This document shows, one piece after another, positions 24,531 to 37,273 of a stretch of DNA of 64,000 bases (positions are counted from its first letter, which is position 1; each line of letters opens with the position of its first letter). Source of the stretch: Eucalyptus grandis (taxonomy: Eukaryota > Streptophyta > Magnoliopsida > Myrtales > Myrtaceae); contig NC_052614.1 in assembly GCF_016545825.1 (NCBI RefSeq), positions 19,982,559 through 20,046,558 on the forward strand, written 5' to 3'. The notes under the pieces are model-generated. The model ran no database searches and had not been told where the DNA came from. It saw only the letters and a program-made list of their open reading frames with translations. The translations under genes and the position numbers were made by a program.

Positions 24531-25384
24531 ATAATTGAAAAAAATTTGAATAGAAATTTTGTACATTACCAAACGTGTTTTGTTCTTTTTCTATTCCGAA
24601 ACAGAATTTTTTACGATTACCAAACGTGTTTTGTTCTTTTTCTATTCCAGAAACAGAAATTTTATACGATTCTGCAAACGCGTTTTTTTGTTCGAAATTG
24701 TTTAGGAAGAAACACTTTTTTCTATTTCTGTTTCCGGAACAATTTTTAAACAGAAACGCAAACAAACGCACCCTAAACATCTCTATAAGAATTCATAAAG
24801 ACAAATAAATGTTTTAAAATCATTGAGTAAACAAGGAAATCTGAAAAAAGAAGCAAAGAAAATACTTTAGGAAAAAGAGAGTCTGAGGCGGAGGCAAGAG
24901 GCTATAGTCGCTGCCTAACCGCCGGCAAAGGCCCGACATCCCCTCGCTGTCGAGCATTGCAGCCGCTGCCTCCAATATCGCATCCCCCATGAAACAAATG
25001 CAGAGATGAGAGCGAAAGAGGATTGGCGAGCCCGGCGACGGTCATGGCTCGACCGTCGGCGGGGGGAAGGCAGTTGCACCAGCTGCCGGCAGGGGTCTAC
25101 CTCGGTGGTGGCTTGCATTGCCATCGCCTAGCCTTGGTCTCTTTCCCCCAGCCCAGCCCAGCCCTCTCTCTCTCCTCTCTCGAGAAAATATCTGATAAGC
25201 CTGTCTCGTCACGTAGGCCATGCGATCATGCGTTACTCCATTCATTGATTGCTATGTGTCCAACTGGAGCTTTTGAGATTTTGTCTCTTCATCTCTCTCC
25301 TCATTATACTCTCTTCTCACTATATTCTTCGATTTTCCCTCTTCCTTTTGAGATTGAGAATGGCTCGCCAATCTATTTCATTGA

Positions 25385-26200
25385 GAGCGCGTTACCAAAC
25401 GATTTCGTTTCGGAAGTAAATTCTGATCATAAATGATTTTTTTTTTTTATTCTATTCGAAGATAGATTCTAAGTATTTTAAGTCGCTTGCTAACTGTCTA
25501 AAATTTCTGATTCTAAAATAAAATTGTGTTTGGTACCGTGCTCATTGATTATGTTCCAAATTAATTTCTTTTAATTTTAAAATAATTTTTATAATTTTAT
25601 AATTTTTTTTTTTTCTTTTTTTTTTTTTTTTTCTTCTATTCTTCTTCTTCGAGATGAGGGCCTGGCAACCTCATCGGAGCGTCACCGGCCCTCGGCGAGG
25701 CCGACCCTCGTTGGCCAAACCTCGCCGGCAGCTGGGTGAGGCTCGCCTAGCCCTGCTAAGGCTCGACCGACCTTGTTGGTGTTGAATGAGGCCTACCTAG
25801 CCACCGGGTGGGGATAAGCGAGCCTCGCCGAGGCCGGGCGAGGCCCGCCTAGCCACCGGTGGGACTGGGCGTTGCGAGGCTTGCCTAGCCTTGGTGAGCT
25901 CGCCGGACGGCGATGGTGGCGATTGGCGGTGACGGCCGCGAGATGGCGGCGATTGGCGGTGACGGCAGCGAACAACGACCATGCTTGGAGAAGAAGAAAA
26001 GAGAAGACAATAATTGGTTTTGATTTTTTTTTTTTATTCTTGAACAAGGATCACATTTTTATTTTATTTTTTATTCTTGATTCCACTCTCAATCTATTAT
26101 CGGGAACAAAAAATTTACCAAACGCGATTCTGTTCCCAAACTGATCCAGGAACGAAAAAATCAAAATTTGGCCCTATTTGGATGGTTACCAAAGAGGGCC
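25385..26200. mobile_element. Diverged relative of MITE A
   Basis: The sequence from about 25400 follows that of MITE A from about 600: 'agattctaagtattttaagtc', 'aaaattgtgtttggta' and 'gtgctcattgatt' occur in the same order and spacing. A GC-rich core (25650-25970) with GCCTCGCC-type words follows. The right end has TTACCAAA. The exact ends and target duplication are not clear. Confidence 0.6.
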
Positions 26201-26204
26201 TGAG

Positions 26205-26738
26205 ATTCTCACTGAAGTTCATCCTCTCAAGAAGATTGACAGCATAAACACGAAGCAAAGACAAGACGCAGGATTGTCTCCCGAGATTGAAGAGAACACG
26301 CCGTGTTTGCACGCATTCGTAGATTTTCATTTTTGGCTTTCTGTTTTTGACCTTTTTGGGTCGGAGGACAGTGACATCACGTTGCTAGATGCACATAAAC
26401 AATCGGGGAGAACAACAGGGGTTCGTTCATCTAATTATAGATGTAAACTCAGCTACAATACAGACAACTCCAGGGGAAATTCGAAGGTTAGTCTCTCTAG
26501 CATGAGAGATCGTGGAAGACGACTCAAAAGCACTTTTCCGTCTTCCTTGTTCTTTCTCAATCCAGCACTGATTAGAACCAAACATTCTAGTACAAGAACC
26601 AAACTTACAATAGTACTTAAATCAATCAGAAGAGAGGCAACAGCTGACTCGTCACTTTGAGTTCTGCTTGCCGGTGTTCAGGGGGGAATCTCTAATGTGT
26701 TTGGTCTGGACATAACTCTGCTGCTGAATTGGGTCCGG
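26205..26738 (-). other. Downstream flank of the kinase pseudogene
   Basis: A plus-strand open frame of 160 codons covers 26178-26660, but it has no recognisable domain, starts inside the MITE and shows no promoter. The region would be the 3' UTR or flank of the minus-strand kinase pseudogene. I call no gene. Confidence 0.45.
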
Positions 26739-28968
26739 CTATTTTTTAAGCCTTCCTTCTAGATACGACTGCCGGTGGCAAGACAAGATTGCAAGGTCGT
26801 TCAGGTCTTGCAATGGAGCGAGCACCTCGACGACTTCATCCATCGTGGGGCGGGACTTGGGATCCCTGCTGAGGCAGTGGAAGGCTAATTGAGACAACTC
26901 CTGGACTCTGATTGAGTAGTTCAGTTCGAGGTGCGGATCAACCAGCTGGTAAAGCTTCCTCTCGTCTGCCAAATGGGATCGGGCCCACGCAGCGAGGTTC
27001 TGTTCTACGCTGGGACGTTTCTTGTCCATTGATCTTCTACCTTTTAGGATCTCGAGAAGCACAATGCCAAAGCTATAGACGTTACTTTTTTCTACGTCAA
27101 ATGACCTGTGGGAATGAGAACAGGACAAGGATCAGCTTAGGGCTTTGATAATGCAGGAAAACTCCGAATCTTCTCATTGCCGCCAATGTTTTTCTCATGA
27201 GAAAGTCAGTGTGACAGCTTAGTTCAAACAAAAGATAATTTCTCTTGTGCAACTCTGATAGTGCAGGAAAACTCCGAATCTTTCCATTGCCACCAATGTT
27301 TGTCTCATGAGAAAATCAGTGTGACAACTTAGTTCAGACAAAAGATAATTTCTCTTGTGCAACTTTGGTGAATTGGCTCATGACAAAAACTCGGTAATTC
27401 AACTGTTGAATAGACTGATATCTAAAATGGAACTCCCTTTTTCTGGTGAATCAGAATGCCATCTGACACTAGCAAAGACAGTTCTTGTTCTTTTTTGAGC
27501 TACAAGCAACGACAGTTAAATACTATTTTAGTCAAGACACTAAATGAGTTGTATATCTCTTGAAAATGATCATAAATGAAGCTTTTAGAACCAATTTAAC
27601 AAGCAAGATATCACAGGAGTACCTGTCATTACAGATTCTGGAGCAGCATAGCCATATGTCCCCAAACCTCCAGTAGAAACAGAGTTTTATCTCCCTGTGG
27701 CCCGGCTTTTGCCAAACTGAAATCCGAAAGCTTTGCATTGTACTCCTGCAGAGCGAAGTTTGCTATAGTTATTAGAGGGAATAGATATTGGCAATCCAGT
27801 ATAGCGCTGGAGTATGTACCGAGTCAAGCAAAATATTTGAAGTCTTAAAATCTCCATAGATGACCAGTTTCTGGTTCCCATGCAGGAAGGTCAATCCTTT
27901 TGCCACGCTGAGGGCAATCTTTATCCTGTTGGACCATGAAAGTGGCACAACTCCTTCAAGAACTACGACATAACCAGTATATATTAGTGACAGTGACAGA
28001 CATGGAGCCACTATGACAAAAAAACAAACGATTTCGCAATCAATTGGAAGAACCGCAACTTGGCTCACAACAATGCTTTATACCATTTTGGCATACAATG
28101 CATAACCTAGCATTGCAACTGCTCAGAACATAATAGGATTACGATATGATGCCACAGCCATGCAAAGGAGGTAGTGAGCTGATCAGAAACATTATATTGA
28201 GTAGGAAAATCTTGCATACACTAGGCATGCAACCTAAACGGGTGCATAGGAAAACCCAATGTGGCAAATTAATGTCGGGTTTCTCAAGAGTAGGCAAACT
28301 TTTCATCTGTCAGAAGCATTCTGAATCAAGATTGCAATTTGATTGCCCATTCTGATGGGACCACTACATTGAACTGTTGAAAAAGACAGAAATCAACACT
28401 TACTTCTGAAGAGATGATTTTCAAGGCTTCCCCCGGGCATAAACTCATAGACAAGCAACCTCTGATCATCTTCGATGCAGCAACCAATGAGCTTAACAAG
28501 ATTGGGATGGCCAAGCTGTCCCAAAAATTCGACTTCAGCCTACATTACAAATCTGTCGATTATGACTCTATTCTCAGCATTCTGGCGAGAAGCACACTTG
28601 AGACATCAATTTTGGTAGCCAGAGTTCTAGAATGCGCTCACCATCCATTCTCTGTGGCCCTGGAGACCATCTGGCTTCAAGCGTTTGACTACAACTGTGA
28701 TTCCCAAACCAGGTTTGGCAGGCGCTGTACCGTTCTCCTCAACCCAACCTTTGAAGACATCACCAAATCCTCCCTCCCCGATATACTATCTGGGCTGAAG
28801 TTCCCAGTCACAGATTTTAGCTCCTGAAAAGTGAACTGGAGAAGCTGGTGCTTGGGTTTATTATCCGTCGATGGTGGCTCAGGCATATCAGAGGATAAGC
28901 GAACTTCGTTTGGAGGATGCATCTCGCGGTTGCTCACATTCAAGGGTTGTGCCTCGGCTGCTGCACTA
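26739..28968 (-). pseudogene. RLCK-VII (PBL34/35/36-like) protein kinase pseudogene
   Basis: Exon-like blocks, 5' to 3': 28642-28968, 28404-28539, 27820-27953, 27623-27745 and 26739-27105, with splice sites at each junction. The order is that of PBS1-like cytoplasmic kinases: 'FTFQELKSVTGNFSPDS', glycine loop (GEGGFGDVFKGW), VVVKRL, '[12 protein letters not shown]', '[16 protein letters not shown]', the catalytic loop, YGYAAPES and 'NVYSFGIVLLEILKGRRSMD'. Decay is clear. A one-base shift lies just before the glycine loop and another in the activation segment after GDKT. An in-frame TAG plus another shift lies at the start of the last block. The catalytic loop reads YGDFKTSN where YRDFKTSN is normal, and DFG reads DFS. 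The N-terminal (MGNC-type) exon was not found. Relatives act in plasma-membrane receptor signalling; this copy should be inactive. Confidence 0.85.
27147..27366. repeat. Tandem duplication of 110 bp in the last pseudogene intron
   Basis: 27147-27256 and 27257-27366 are adjacent direct copies sharing 'gcaggaaaactccgaatct', 'ctcatgagaaa' and 'agataatttctcttgtgcaa', with a handful of substitutions. Both lie in the intron just upstream (minus strand) of the last kinase block. Confidence 0.92.
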
Positions 28969-29400
28969 GAATAAAAAAATTGCCTCCCGTCAATTTGCAA
29001 TGTCCATTTTTGCCAAACATAAAAGTTGAAATTTGTGCAAGATCAGCTGGGAAATCAAATGAACTTTGGAGCTTGAACTTGACTCGGACTAGCTGTCTGG
29101 TAGATGCTCATTAAAATATATAGTCCAAGCTCAGTCAAGTGCAATGGAAGTCAGATTTCAAATGCCAGGCTAAAAATACTAGGCTTTAGGGCATCGAATT
29201 CAATTTCCAAGTTTGACTTGAACCCTGTATGACTACTTTCCTGATGCAAAACCTTGAGTTATGCAGATAATCAGAGACAGTCTGCTAGATGAAAATAAAA
29301 TAATCAGCAACCGGGGAAAAACATAATTTAAGCAAAAATTCAAGAGTGGCTTCAGCCAATACCATACAAATGGCTCAGATTCAATTTAATATGTAGAATT
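28969..29400 (-). other. Upstream flank of the kinase pseudogene
   Basis: This is where a first exon encoding the N-terminal myristoylation and linker region would be expected. I found no MGNC/MGxC start or other kinase-like sequence, so the 5' end seems lost, diverged beyond recognition, or further upstream. Confidence 0.4.
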
Positions 29401-29404
29401 GATC

Positions 29405-30640
29405 TTTGTAAGGGATAATTACATCCCAAAATCATACACTCCTACCAAACTTCAGTATCCAATAAAAATGACGCGCGGATCCCTGGAGTGTCATAACTTG
29501 ATACAAAGGGACACTTAAGTGCTATAAGTTACGAAAGTGACAGTTATATGCCAAAATTGGAGCAAAATGGATCACTTGAGTGCCAATCTGGCCAAAATCA
29601 CCAAAACGTCGACGTGTTAATTTTCCAGCGAAGCAAGTGCAAAACGACATCGTTTTGATGTTGACGTGGTAAAAAATTAATATAAAAATTAATTAAACTA
29701 GATTTAAAATTAAATTTATTTAAAACATTTATAAAAAATACAAATATTAAAAAATTAAAAAAATTAAAAAAAGGGGATGCAACCGAGGGTCGCCCTTAGC
29801 CGCCGTCGGCAAGGGGGCGATGGAGGGGGTAGGGTCGACCAAGGTCATCAGACCCTAGTTAGGGGCCGGCAACCCTAGCCGATCGGCGGTGAGGGGGAAG
29901 GGGAGAAGGGAGGTAGCTGGTGACTAAGGAGGAGGAAGGAGGAGGAGGAAAAAAAGTGGGGGAGAGGGAAGGAGGAGGGAGGCAATTGGCGACGAGGATT
30001 GGGGCCGCCGAGCCCCGGCCGAGGGTCGTCGGCCCTTGCTCGATTGACCTAAGGGTTGTCGCCTATTGGGGGACGCTCCAACAGGCGGTGGCCCCCCAGC
30101 AAGCGGCGGCCCTTGGGTCGGCTAGGAGAGGGCCAGTGACCCTTGCCGGATATGGGTGAGGGCCACGACCCTTGCCCACGGCTCCCCGTCGACCCTCCCC
30201 CGCCTTCCGGCGACGGCAATGAGGCGGTAGCAATGAGGGCTTAGCTCTCGGCCCGCCGACGCCTTCCTCCTTCTCCTCTGCTTTTTTTAAAAAAAAAAAA
30301 TAAATATAAATTATATTATTATTTTGTTTTAAATTTAATTTAATTAATTTTATATTATATTAAAATTCAAATTATGCCAAAATGATGTCGTTTTGGCCGA
30401 TTTAAGGGCTCTATTTTGGCCAACTATAGAAACAACGTCGTTTTTGGTGAATTAGAGCCGAGTCAGCTCTCCGGCGAGCCACCTCGGCGAGAAATATATA
30501 TTTAATCATCATGTATGATTTACGGCCGATTTCGCCGGAGGTGACACTTAGGTGTCCAACTTTTCTTAAAATGTGGCACTTAAATATTACTTTCATAAGT
30601 TATGGCACTTGAAGAGATCTTTTGCCAAAAAACTTGTATC
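29405..30640. mobile_element. Inverted-repeat element with GC-rich core
   Basis: The left arm contains 'agtgctataagttacgaaag' and the right arm 'tttcataagttatggcactt', inverted relatives. Both arms also carry AAACGACATCGTTTTG or AAAATGATGTCGTTTTGG motifs in opposite orientation. Between them is a GC-rich core (29775-30280), again with AT-rich shoulders. No coding capacity. Ends are approximate and the superfamily is unknown. Confidence 0.55.
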
Positions 30641-32689
30641 GGATGGCTAACAAGGGACAAGAAAAAATTGTTATGCACAAGAGTGTAAGATAAAAAACAA
30701 TCCCGTTCCTCATGTTTTTCAGAGGCCCTTGAATTGATCTTTCTTTATTTTTGAGTTTCTTGGCATGTGCACGTAAATCTTGTTAATCTTTTGGCAAAAA
30801 AGAGAAACTTTCAATCTCAATTGCTGAATAATGCTAGGTAACTATGAGATTTACATGATTGAATCTTCTAGAGTACTGGAAGAGTATTTATTAACCATAT
30901 CAAATAAGAGAGTTTTTTTTTTTAATATCCTAATTTGACATAATATGAAAGAGATTGTGGGGATCTTTTTTACCCTGAATAGATTTCTCTACAAAAATAA
31001 TTCCAAAATACATCTCTCCCAAAACAGTGTCTTAGACTAAACTTCTCCATTCCACAGCATACTTTAACATTGCCTAGGCATCATGACTTCAAGTCACTTT
31101 TACATCTCTCTTCAAATTTATATTAAAATTTTGCATAACCTTATATCTTTTTGTTATTAACCTATCATAAATAATTAACCCGAAGAAAGAGTTGCACACA
31201 TTCAGCCAAGTTTCAAGTTGTTAATTTCTTACTTCACAAATTTGATCTGTTATCAAGTTTGAATTCAAATATTATTGCAAATGGAGTTATATCAATTTTA
31301 AATTTACAAATGGCTAAAAATAAATGTATATTGAAATTAAGTTTAAATAAATTTATTTTATTGCAACTTAGACTAGAATTTGAAAATCAATAGCTAATAC
31401 TACATGTTATTGTCAAAATAAAAATTAATATACATTTAGGTATAACATTATTTTCATTAGGCAAAATTGCTCTAAAAATATCAATTCACTTAATTGAAAG
31501 ATTACATTAAAAATTAAATACATAACTTATTTTGTGTGTAAATTATCAATGGTTTATGTAGCTTTATTATCAGCCCAATAAAAAATAGAGGCATGTAAAA
31601 ATATTTAAATTAATTAGCTTATAGGAGTTAAATGAAAAATTCATCTATATTGATAAAGTAAACTAAAAAAATCAATCAATCTATCAACGAAAAACAATTA
31701 CACTTATCCACTTAATACCAAAATAAATGTATATAAAATCAAGCGTTCCCTAATATAAGATATGATGGTGTTAACAAAGAAAAAAATGGCTAACATTGTT
31801 TTTTCTTGTCCCCTACGTCTTGGACTTACAAATTTTTTTAGGGAGGGATTTATACATCAAAAACGTCCACCAATTATTAAGAGAACCATTAGGGAAAAAA
31901 AATCACTCTTCTATGTGAAAAAATTGCATTTCATATTCTTCCCTAAAAATTTGTTTTCATTTTTATCTTGAATATTTAATATTAACTATGTGCATATGCT
32001 TGTTTATTTCTTCCACAATGAAACACATAGCCAATAATCCGTTGTCCTCTTGAACTGCAATGTCGACCATATTAGCACGCCTTTTTTTTTTCCCATATGT
32101 AATTTGAGGTAGGTAGAACATTAAACATGTTAACAAAATAGATTCTACTCACGTAAACAAAGATAAACAATTGGTTACGATGTAATATTATATACAATAT
32201 AATTGGTCAAAGTCATAATATTGTAATAGAGTTGGTTCATAATATCCAACAACTGATGACAGAAACCTACAATGGAATAAGTGATAATCTTGACTAAAAA
32301 GCTAAGGAAAAAAAGAAGAAAAATGTCAACATGAAAAAGGGAATTCGATAAAAACTGAAATAAAAAGGAAAAAAAGTATCACTGTAATTATTTAACTGGG
32401 GAGAACCCCTTGGCCGATAATTTCTTAATTTGAGCACTGGAAGAAGAAAATTATGTTAAATAATAAAAAATGAACTTCCTAAATAGTTTTTTTTTTTTTT
32501 GCCAGATGGTGATAGAACACCTCATGGCTTTTCTTTTTCTTTTTTTTCCCGCCAGATGATCAACAGCTTATGAGTGCCGAGAATTGGGAGAAATTGTAAT
32601 CTCTAGTAGCCTCATATTCCGAGGAATGAGGAAAGTTGAAGGAAATAATGTAAACCTAATATGTAAGTAAAAAGTCTAAGTAATGTAAC
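30641..32689. other. AT-rich intergenic DNA
   Basis: Very AT-rich with poly-T runs; no open frame of interest and no family match. About 32190-32340 resembles the joined flanks of the nested retrotransposon stack (46050-46069 plus 63428-63560) and so marks a second copy of that insertion site without the insertion. Confidence 0.55.
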
Positions 32690-32804
32690 CATTCCAAAAT
32701 CACTTGGATTTTCAGCACAAATGAGATATTGAGGGAGTAGAGATATATCCATTGGAATGTTAGCCGCCGTGCCTAAATTTCTCCATATCTTCCTTGCTGA
32801 AATC
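32690..32804 (-). pseudogene. Glucuronokinase pseudogene, downstream exon
   Basis: On the minus strand, an acceptor (GGCAG) is followed by DFSKEDMEKFRHGG, then after a stop and frame shift by IPMDISLLPQYLICAENPSD, then a GT donor at 32690. This order matches the region after VYGGL in plant glucuronokinase (GLCAK; D-glucuronate + ATP to 1-phospho-D-glucuronate, part of the inositol route to UDP-glucuronate). The TAA plus shift in the middle shows decay apart from the transposon insertion. I did not find the following exon (RQRWLDGDEF-type). Confidence 0.75.
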
Positions 32805-32907
32805 CTGCCAGGAGAAAAGAAACAAGCTGCAATCTTTTAGTGGTTCATACAATATATGCATGACTTTGCAAGAACATGGTAAACACACACCACGTAAAAA
32901 GAGGACC

Positions 32908-32912
32908 CCATA
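32908..32912. repeat. Target duplication CCATA, left copy
   Basis: CCATA immediately left of the Copia element matches CCATA at 37696-37700 immediately right of it, a perfect 5-bp target duplication. Confidence 0.92.
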
Positions 32913-33310
32913 TGTTAGGAATTCGCATGTCAATTCCAAAAAAATAATGCTCGCAAATAATTTACCCAAACATTATATAATAATAATAAAAAGAACCGAA
33001 AGAATACACCAGAAAATTTATTCTCGAAGTTCACCCAAACCTAAGTTACATCTCCGCACAAAGGCATTATGCGAATCCACTAGATTTCGAAGAAAATTGG
33101 AATATCACGACAATATTCTCTCAAGATCAAAGCATGAAGAGATCAAAAACACCATAAAGAAAAACTATTTTTTCTTCTCTCTATTTTCTATCTTGGCCTC
33201 TTGACGGCTCACGTCTAACATTGCTAGTATTAAGTGTAGATTTTAAACTGAAAGCAAAATTCATAGAAAAGACAAAAGAAGGCCCTAAAAAGATTTGGCT
33301 TCATTTGCCA
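32913..33310 (-). repeat. 3' LTR of the minus-strand Copia element
   Basis: About 398 bp, colinear with 37274-37695 but with visible substitutions and small indels, so the insertion is not recent. It is followed on the right by the polypurine tract. Confidence 0.9.
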
Positions 33311-36300
33311 ATAATCTCCCACTTGAAGACAAATACACCTAATGCACTAATGCACTAAGCAACTTTGCATCCATCTACTTCAAAAACTAATAATTGAAAT
33401 GTGCGCCTCAACGATTCTTCTTATCAATTAACATGGAGTAATACTAATAATAGTAATATAGAAAATGTCTTTGTCTCTCCACTAGCTTGGTAAACATGTC
33501 GGATTCTTCGAGCTGTCAATCTTTTGTAATTTTAATTCATTATCTTTTAATGTTGACGTGATGAAATGATAACGCCCCCTAATATGTCTAGTTTTTGAGT
33601 GAAAAGTTGTAATTTTTGCTAAGTGTACTACGCTTTGACTATCACTCCACAATGTACTGATTGATTGCTTTCAATATAGCTCCTCTATGTAATCTTATAA
33701 TCACATAATTTCCTTAGAGGCTTTTGTCATCGCCATATACTCTGTTTTTGTTGTCGATAGAACCATTATTTTTTTATCGTTGAGACACCCAACTTACTGT
33801 TGTACCTAGAGTTGAAAAGACATATTCAATGATATTCTTACCACTATCTCGATCACCGAGTAATATGCATCTACATAACCCTGTAATTCCAAAGATGTAC
33901 TGGCATAACAAAGAGAGTAATTCACTGCATTCCAATTCTCTCTACTTATATTATGCAAATATCAACTCACAACTCTCATTACTTATGCAATGTTTGGTCT
34001 CGTGCTTACCATGGTATACATCAAACTTTTTACTATTGATGCACATGGGACTACTATCATATCATATTGCAAAGCCTAAGTACTTGGATACATATCCTTA
34101 GAAAGCTTGAAGTGACTTGCTAGAGGAATCGCAACTAGTTTTACCTCATTCATATTAAATCTAACCTTGTTCACATAGTCCTTCTATGACAACCATAATT
34201 TTTAATATTTCATATCCTTGATGATTTTCGTGCCTAAGATATCTTTGGCTCTCCCAAGTCTTTCATAGCAAGCTATGATGTTATTATCTCCTTCACTTCT
34301 GCGATTCTCTTCACATTGGAGCTAGCCACCAGCATGCCATCTACATATAAAGAGAGATACACAATATTACTATCATCATACTTAGGAAAATAAACACAAT
34401 GATCAACCTTATAATGTGCAAATCCGCTTTCTCCCATGAAACCATCAAACTTTAAGTATCATTGTCACAAAGCTTGTTTCGAGCTATACAAGCTTTTCTT
34501 CAAGTGACATACCATGTGCTCTTTATCTTTGACTTCAAAATTTTTAGTTTGCGCCATGTACAATTCTTTATTTATATCATTGTACAAAACATTATTTTCA
34601 CGTCTAATTGCTTGAGATGAAGATCCTCCACTGTAACTATACTCAATAGAACTCCGATTGATATTATTTTCACTATTGGTGAAAATATTTCGAAGTAGTT
34701 GATCCATTCTTTTTTAGAAAAGCCCTTAACCACAAGTCTCACCTTATATCTGATACTACCATCTATTTCGTTCTTAATCATGTACTCCCACTTGTTTAAC
34801 AAAGCTTTTTTACTTATGAGCAACTTGGTCAACTATCAAGTTTTATTCTGAAGTAACAAGCCTATCTCGTCTTTCATAACACTCTCACTGCATGTGAAAT
34901 GTATCTTTCTTTGCCTTGTAATAGTTCTCCCGAATCATTATATAAGACGTGGCTCAGAACAATATTTGCTTATGGATCAAAGATTCCCTTTGCCTTTCTC
35001 ACACGTGTAAACCTCCTTAAGACATGTATATCAAGGTTGTTATTCTGCTTCAAATCATTGTGTTTCTCTTGAACTGCCTCTTCAATGATAATAGGCTCAT
35101 CTTGAACATATCCTTGAAGTGCACCTTGATTTGTTAGAATCATCTTCACTGGCATTATGTCCAACTCAACATATTTTGGTTCTACTACCTTCTCATACTC
35201 TATTTGATGATCCTTGTACATCTTTTCTTCATAAAGACATACTTTTGGGACTTATCATTAAGCTTCTTCCTATCATCCCTATCAATCAGAGCATATGCAA
35301 TACAAAGAAATTTTTTTGGATATGAATAATTAACCTTTTTACATGACCATCACTCTTGCAATATTTCTCTATTCAACACATTAAATGGACTCATGCTAAT
35401 TAGATAAATAGCTGCATCAATTATAATAACCCATAATTGTAGCCAAAGATGGACGTGTAGCCTCATACATCTCGCATGTTATAGAATAGTCTTATTGATA
35501 AATAGCTACACTGTTTTCTTGAGGAGATCTAAGAACAACTTTCAACCCATACATGCCTTCCCGGCTCAAGTATTCTGCAAATTTCTTATTAGTTTATTCA
35601 TCATTGTTGTCAGACTTCAAAGGTTTAATATGATAATCTGTCTCTTTTTCTACCATTGTCTTCCACGTTTTGAACATCCCGAATGCTTTTGATTTTTCTC
35701 TGATAGACCAAAGTCCTCTTTATACCATAAGAGAGTTCCTAAGCCCGTCTGCACACAACAGAATGAACTAACTCTAGCTTTTGGCCTTTATTTTGTTGCT
35801 AGTTCAATTAAAAATTGATTGTCTTCTATTTTTCATAAATGCAACTTTCAAAAAAATCCAACTCAACTTTCTATAAACTTAGAAGTAGCTTCTTTAAATG
35901 TAATTGCTTTACACCATTTTCACCAAGATGTCACAAATGATAATGCCATGAGTAGACAAACTACCCATAACCATTATAGTTGCAACCATGTCACTGATGT
36001 TGTCTCCTTGGAGAAGGTAAAGTGTGCCCATATGCTTTCCTTATGAGGTTATCTTCCAATCTCTGCATACAAAGAATGTTACCAAACATTCTTGATCAAG
36101 TTTACTGGTTAAGATAAGATTTTTCTTTAATTATGGAATATGTGTGGTTTCACGCAAAACTAGATATCCTCCATCTGAGATATTCACACTCACAGTTCAT
36201 TTTTCAACAATTGGACACATGTGGCCATTTTCCATAATCACTTGCTTGAAATCTCCATTAGCATATTCAACAAATATGTCTCTTCGCAAGGTGCAATGAA

Positions 36301-37273
36301 AAAAAGCACCAGAATCAATAAATCACTTGTCTATTGTCAAGTTAAACCCTACAGACAAACACAAGTTCTCTAATAAAGGTTCATCACTAACAAAATTAGC
36401 TAATTGATTCTTATCTTGCTATTTTTGTTTTTTTTTTTTGTAGGCTTTACATTGAAACTCTAGTGTCTGGACCAGTGAAAAATCAACACTTATCTTTTGC
36501 AATCCGTCTCCTTCCCCTTTCTCGTGACTTGCCATGCTTGTAAATTTTCCTCTGCTTTTACTTCTCCCATGGTTCTCTAGTACTAGTGTTGTAAAAAATG
36601 TAGATGCTAAAAAATTATCTCCACCTGAAACTTTCCTACGCATCTTTTCATCCATAATAATGCTGGTAATAGCATCATTTAGAGTAAAATCATCTTTCAT
36701 GGTGCTAGAAATTTCTTGCACTACGGTGTTGTAGCTTTCTAAAATAGAACATAAAAATAATAAAGCTCGGAGCTTCATATCTAGATTTATGCCTGCGGAT
36801 TCCAGCTAATCCGTGACCGTGAAACTATTAACATGCTATGTCATAGAACCTCTCTTAGATAAATTCATGTTAACCAATTTCTTCAACAAAAATACCTGAT
36901 TTAATATGGATGGCTTTTCATAAATATTCATAAAAATTTCATGGCTTCTTTTGCAGTTTTTGTTTTCATGATATAGTACCCTATCTTTTTGTCAACCTAG
37001 ACAAATTGCACTTAATGCCTTTCGAACAAGAATTTACCATCCTAATTTTGTTATCGGATCTACTTTCACAATCTCAGGTTTCCAACCCTCAAGCGGTCAT
37101 AAAGATCTTTCTGATAAAGCTAGTCCTTCATTTGGATTTTCCGTCATCCGAAATCCTGTCCATTGAACTTATCGATTTTGATTTTATCTTCTACTGTACT
37201 ATTTGTTTTCAATCGAATGTCACCTAAAAATCCTCGATGTCCTCAATTAGCCAACCCAAGCTCTAATACCAAT

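Larger units (their letters stand above)
21807..24773. mobile_element. 2.97-kb non-autonomous PIF/Harbinger-like element
   Basis: The left end reads GGCTGCATTTGTTTG and the reverse complement of the right end reads GGGTGCGTTTGTTTG. TAA flanks both sides (21804-21806 and 24774-24776), as expected of a TWA target duplication. Subterminal sequence is also inverted: AAACAGAAA/TTTCTGTTT-type and GGAACAA/TTGTTCC-type words at both ends. The interior has a GC-rich core of CGAGC/GCGAC repeats (22000-22680), a short exon-like stretch near 23774-23886, and three tandem copies of a roughly 165-bp unit near the right end. No transposase was recognised. Confidence 0.7.
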
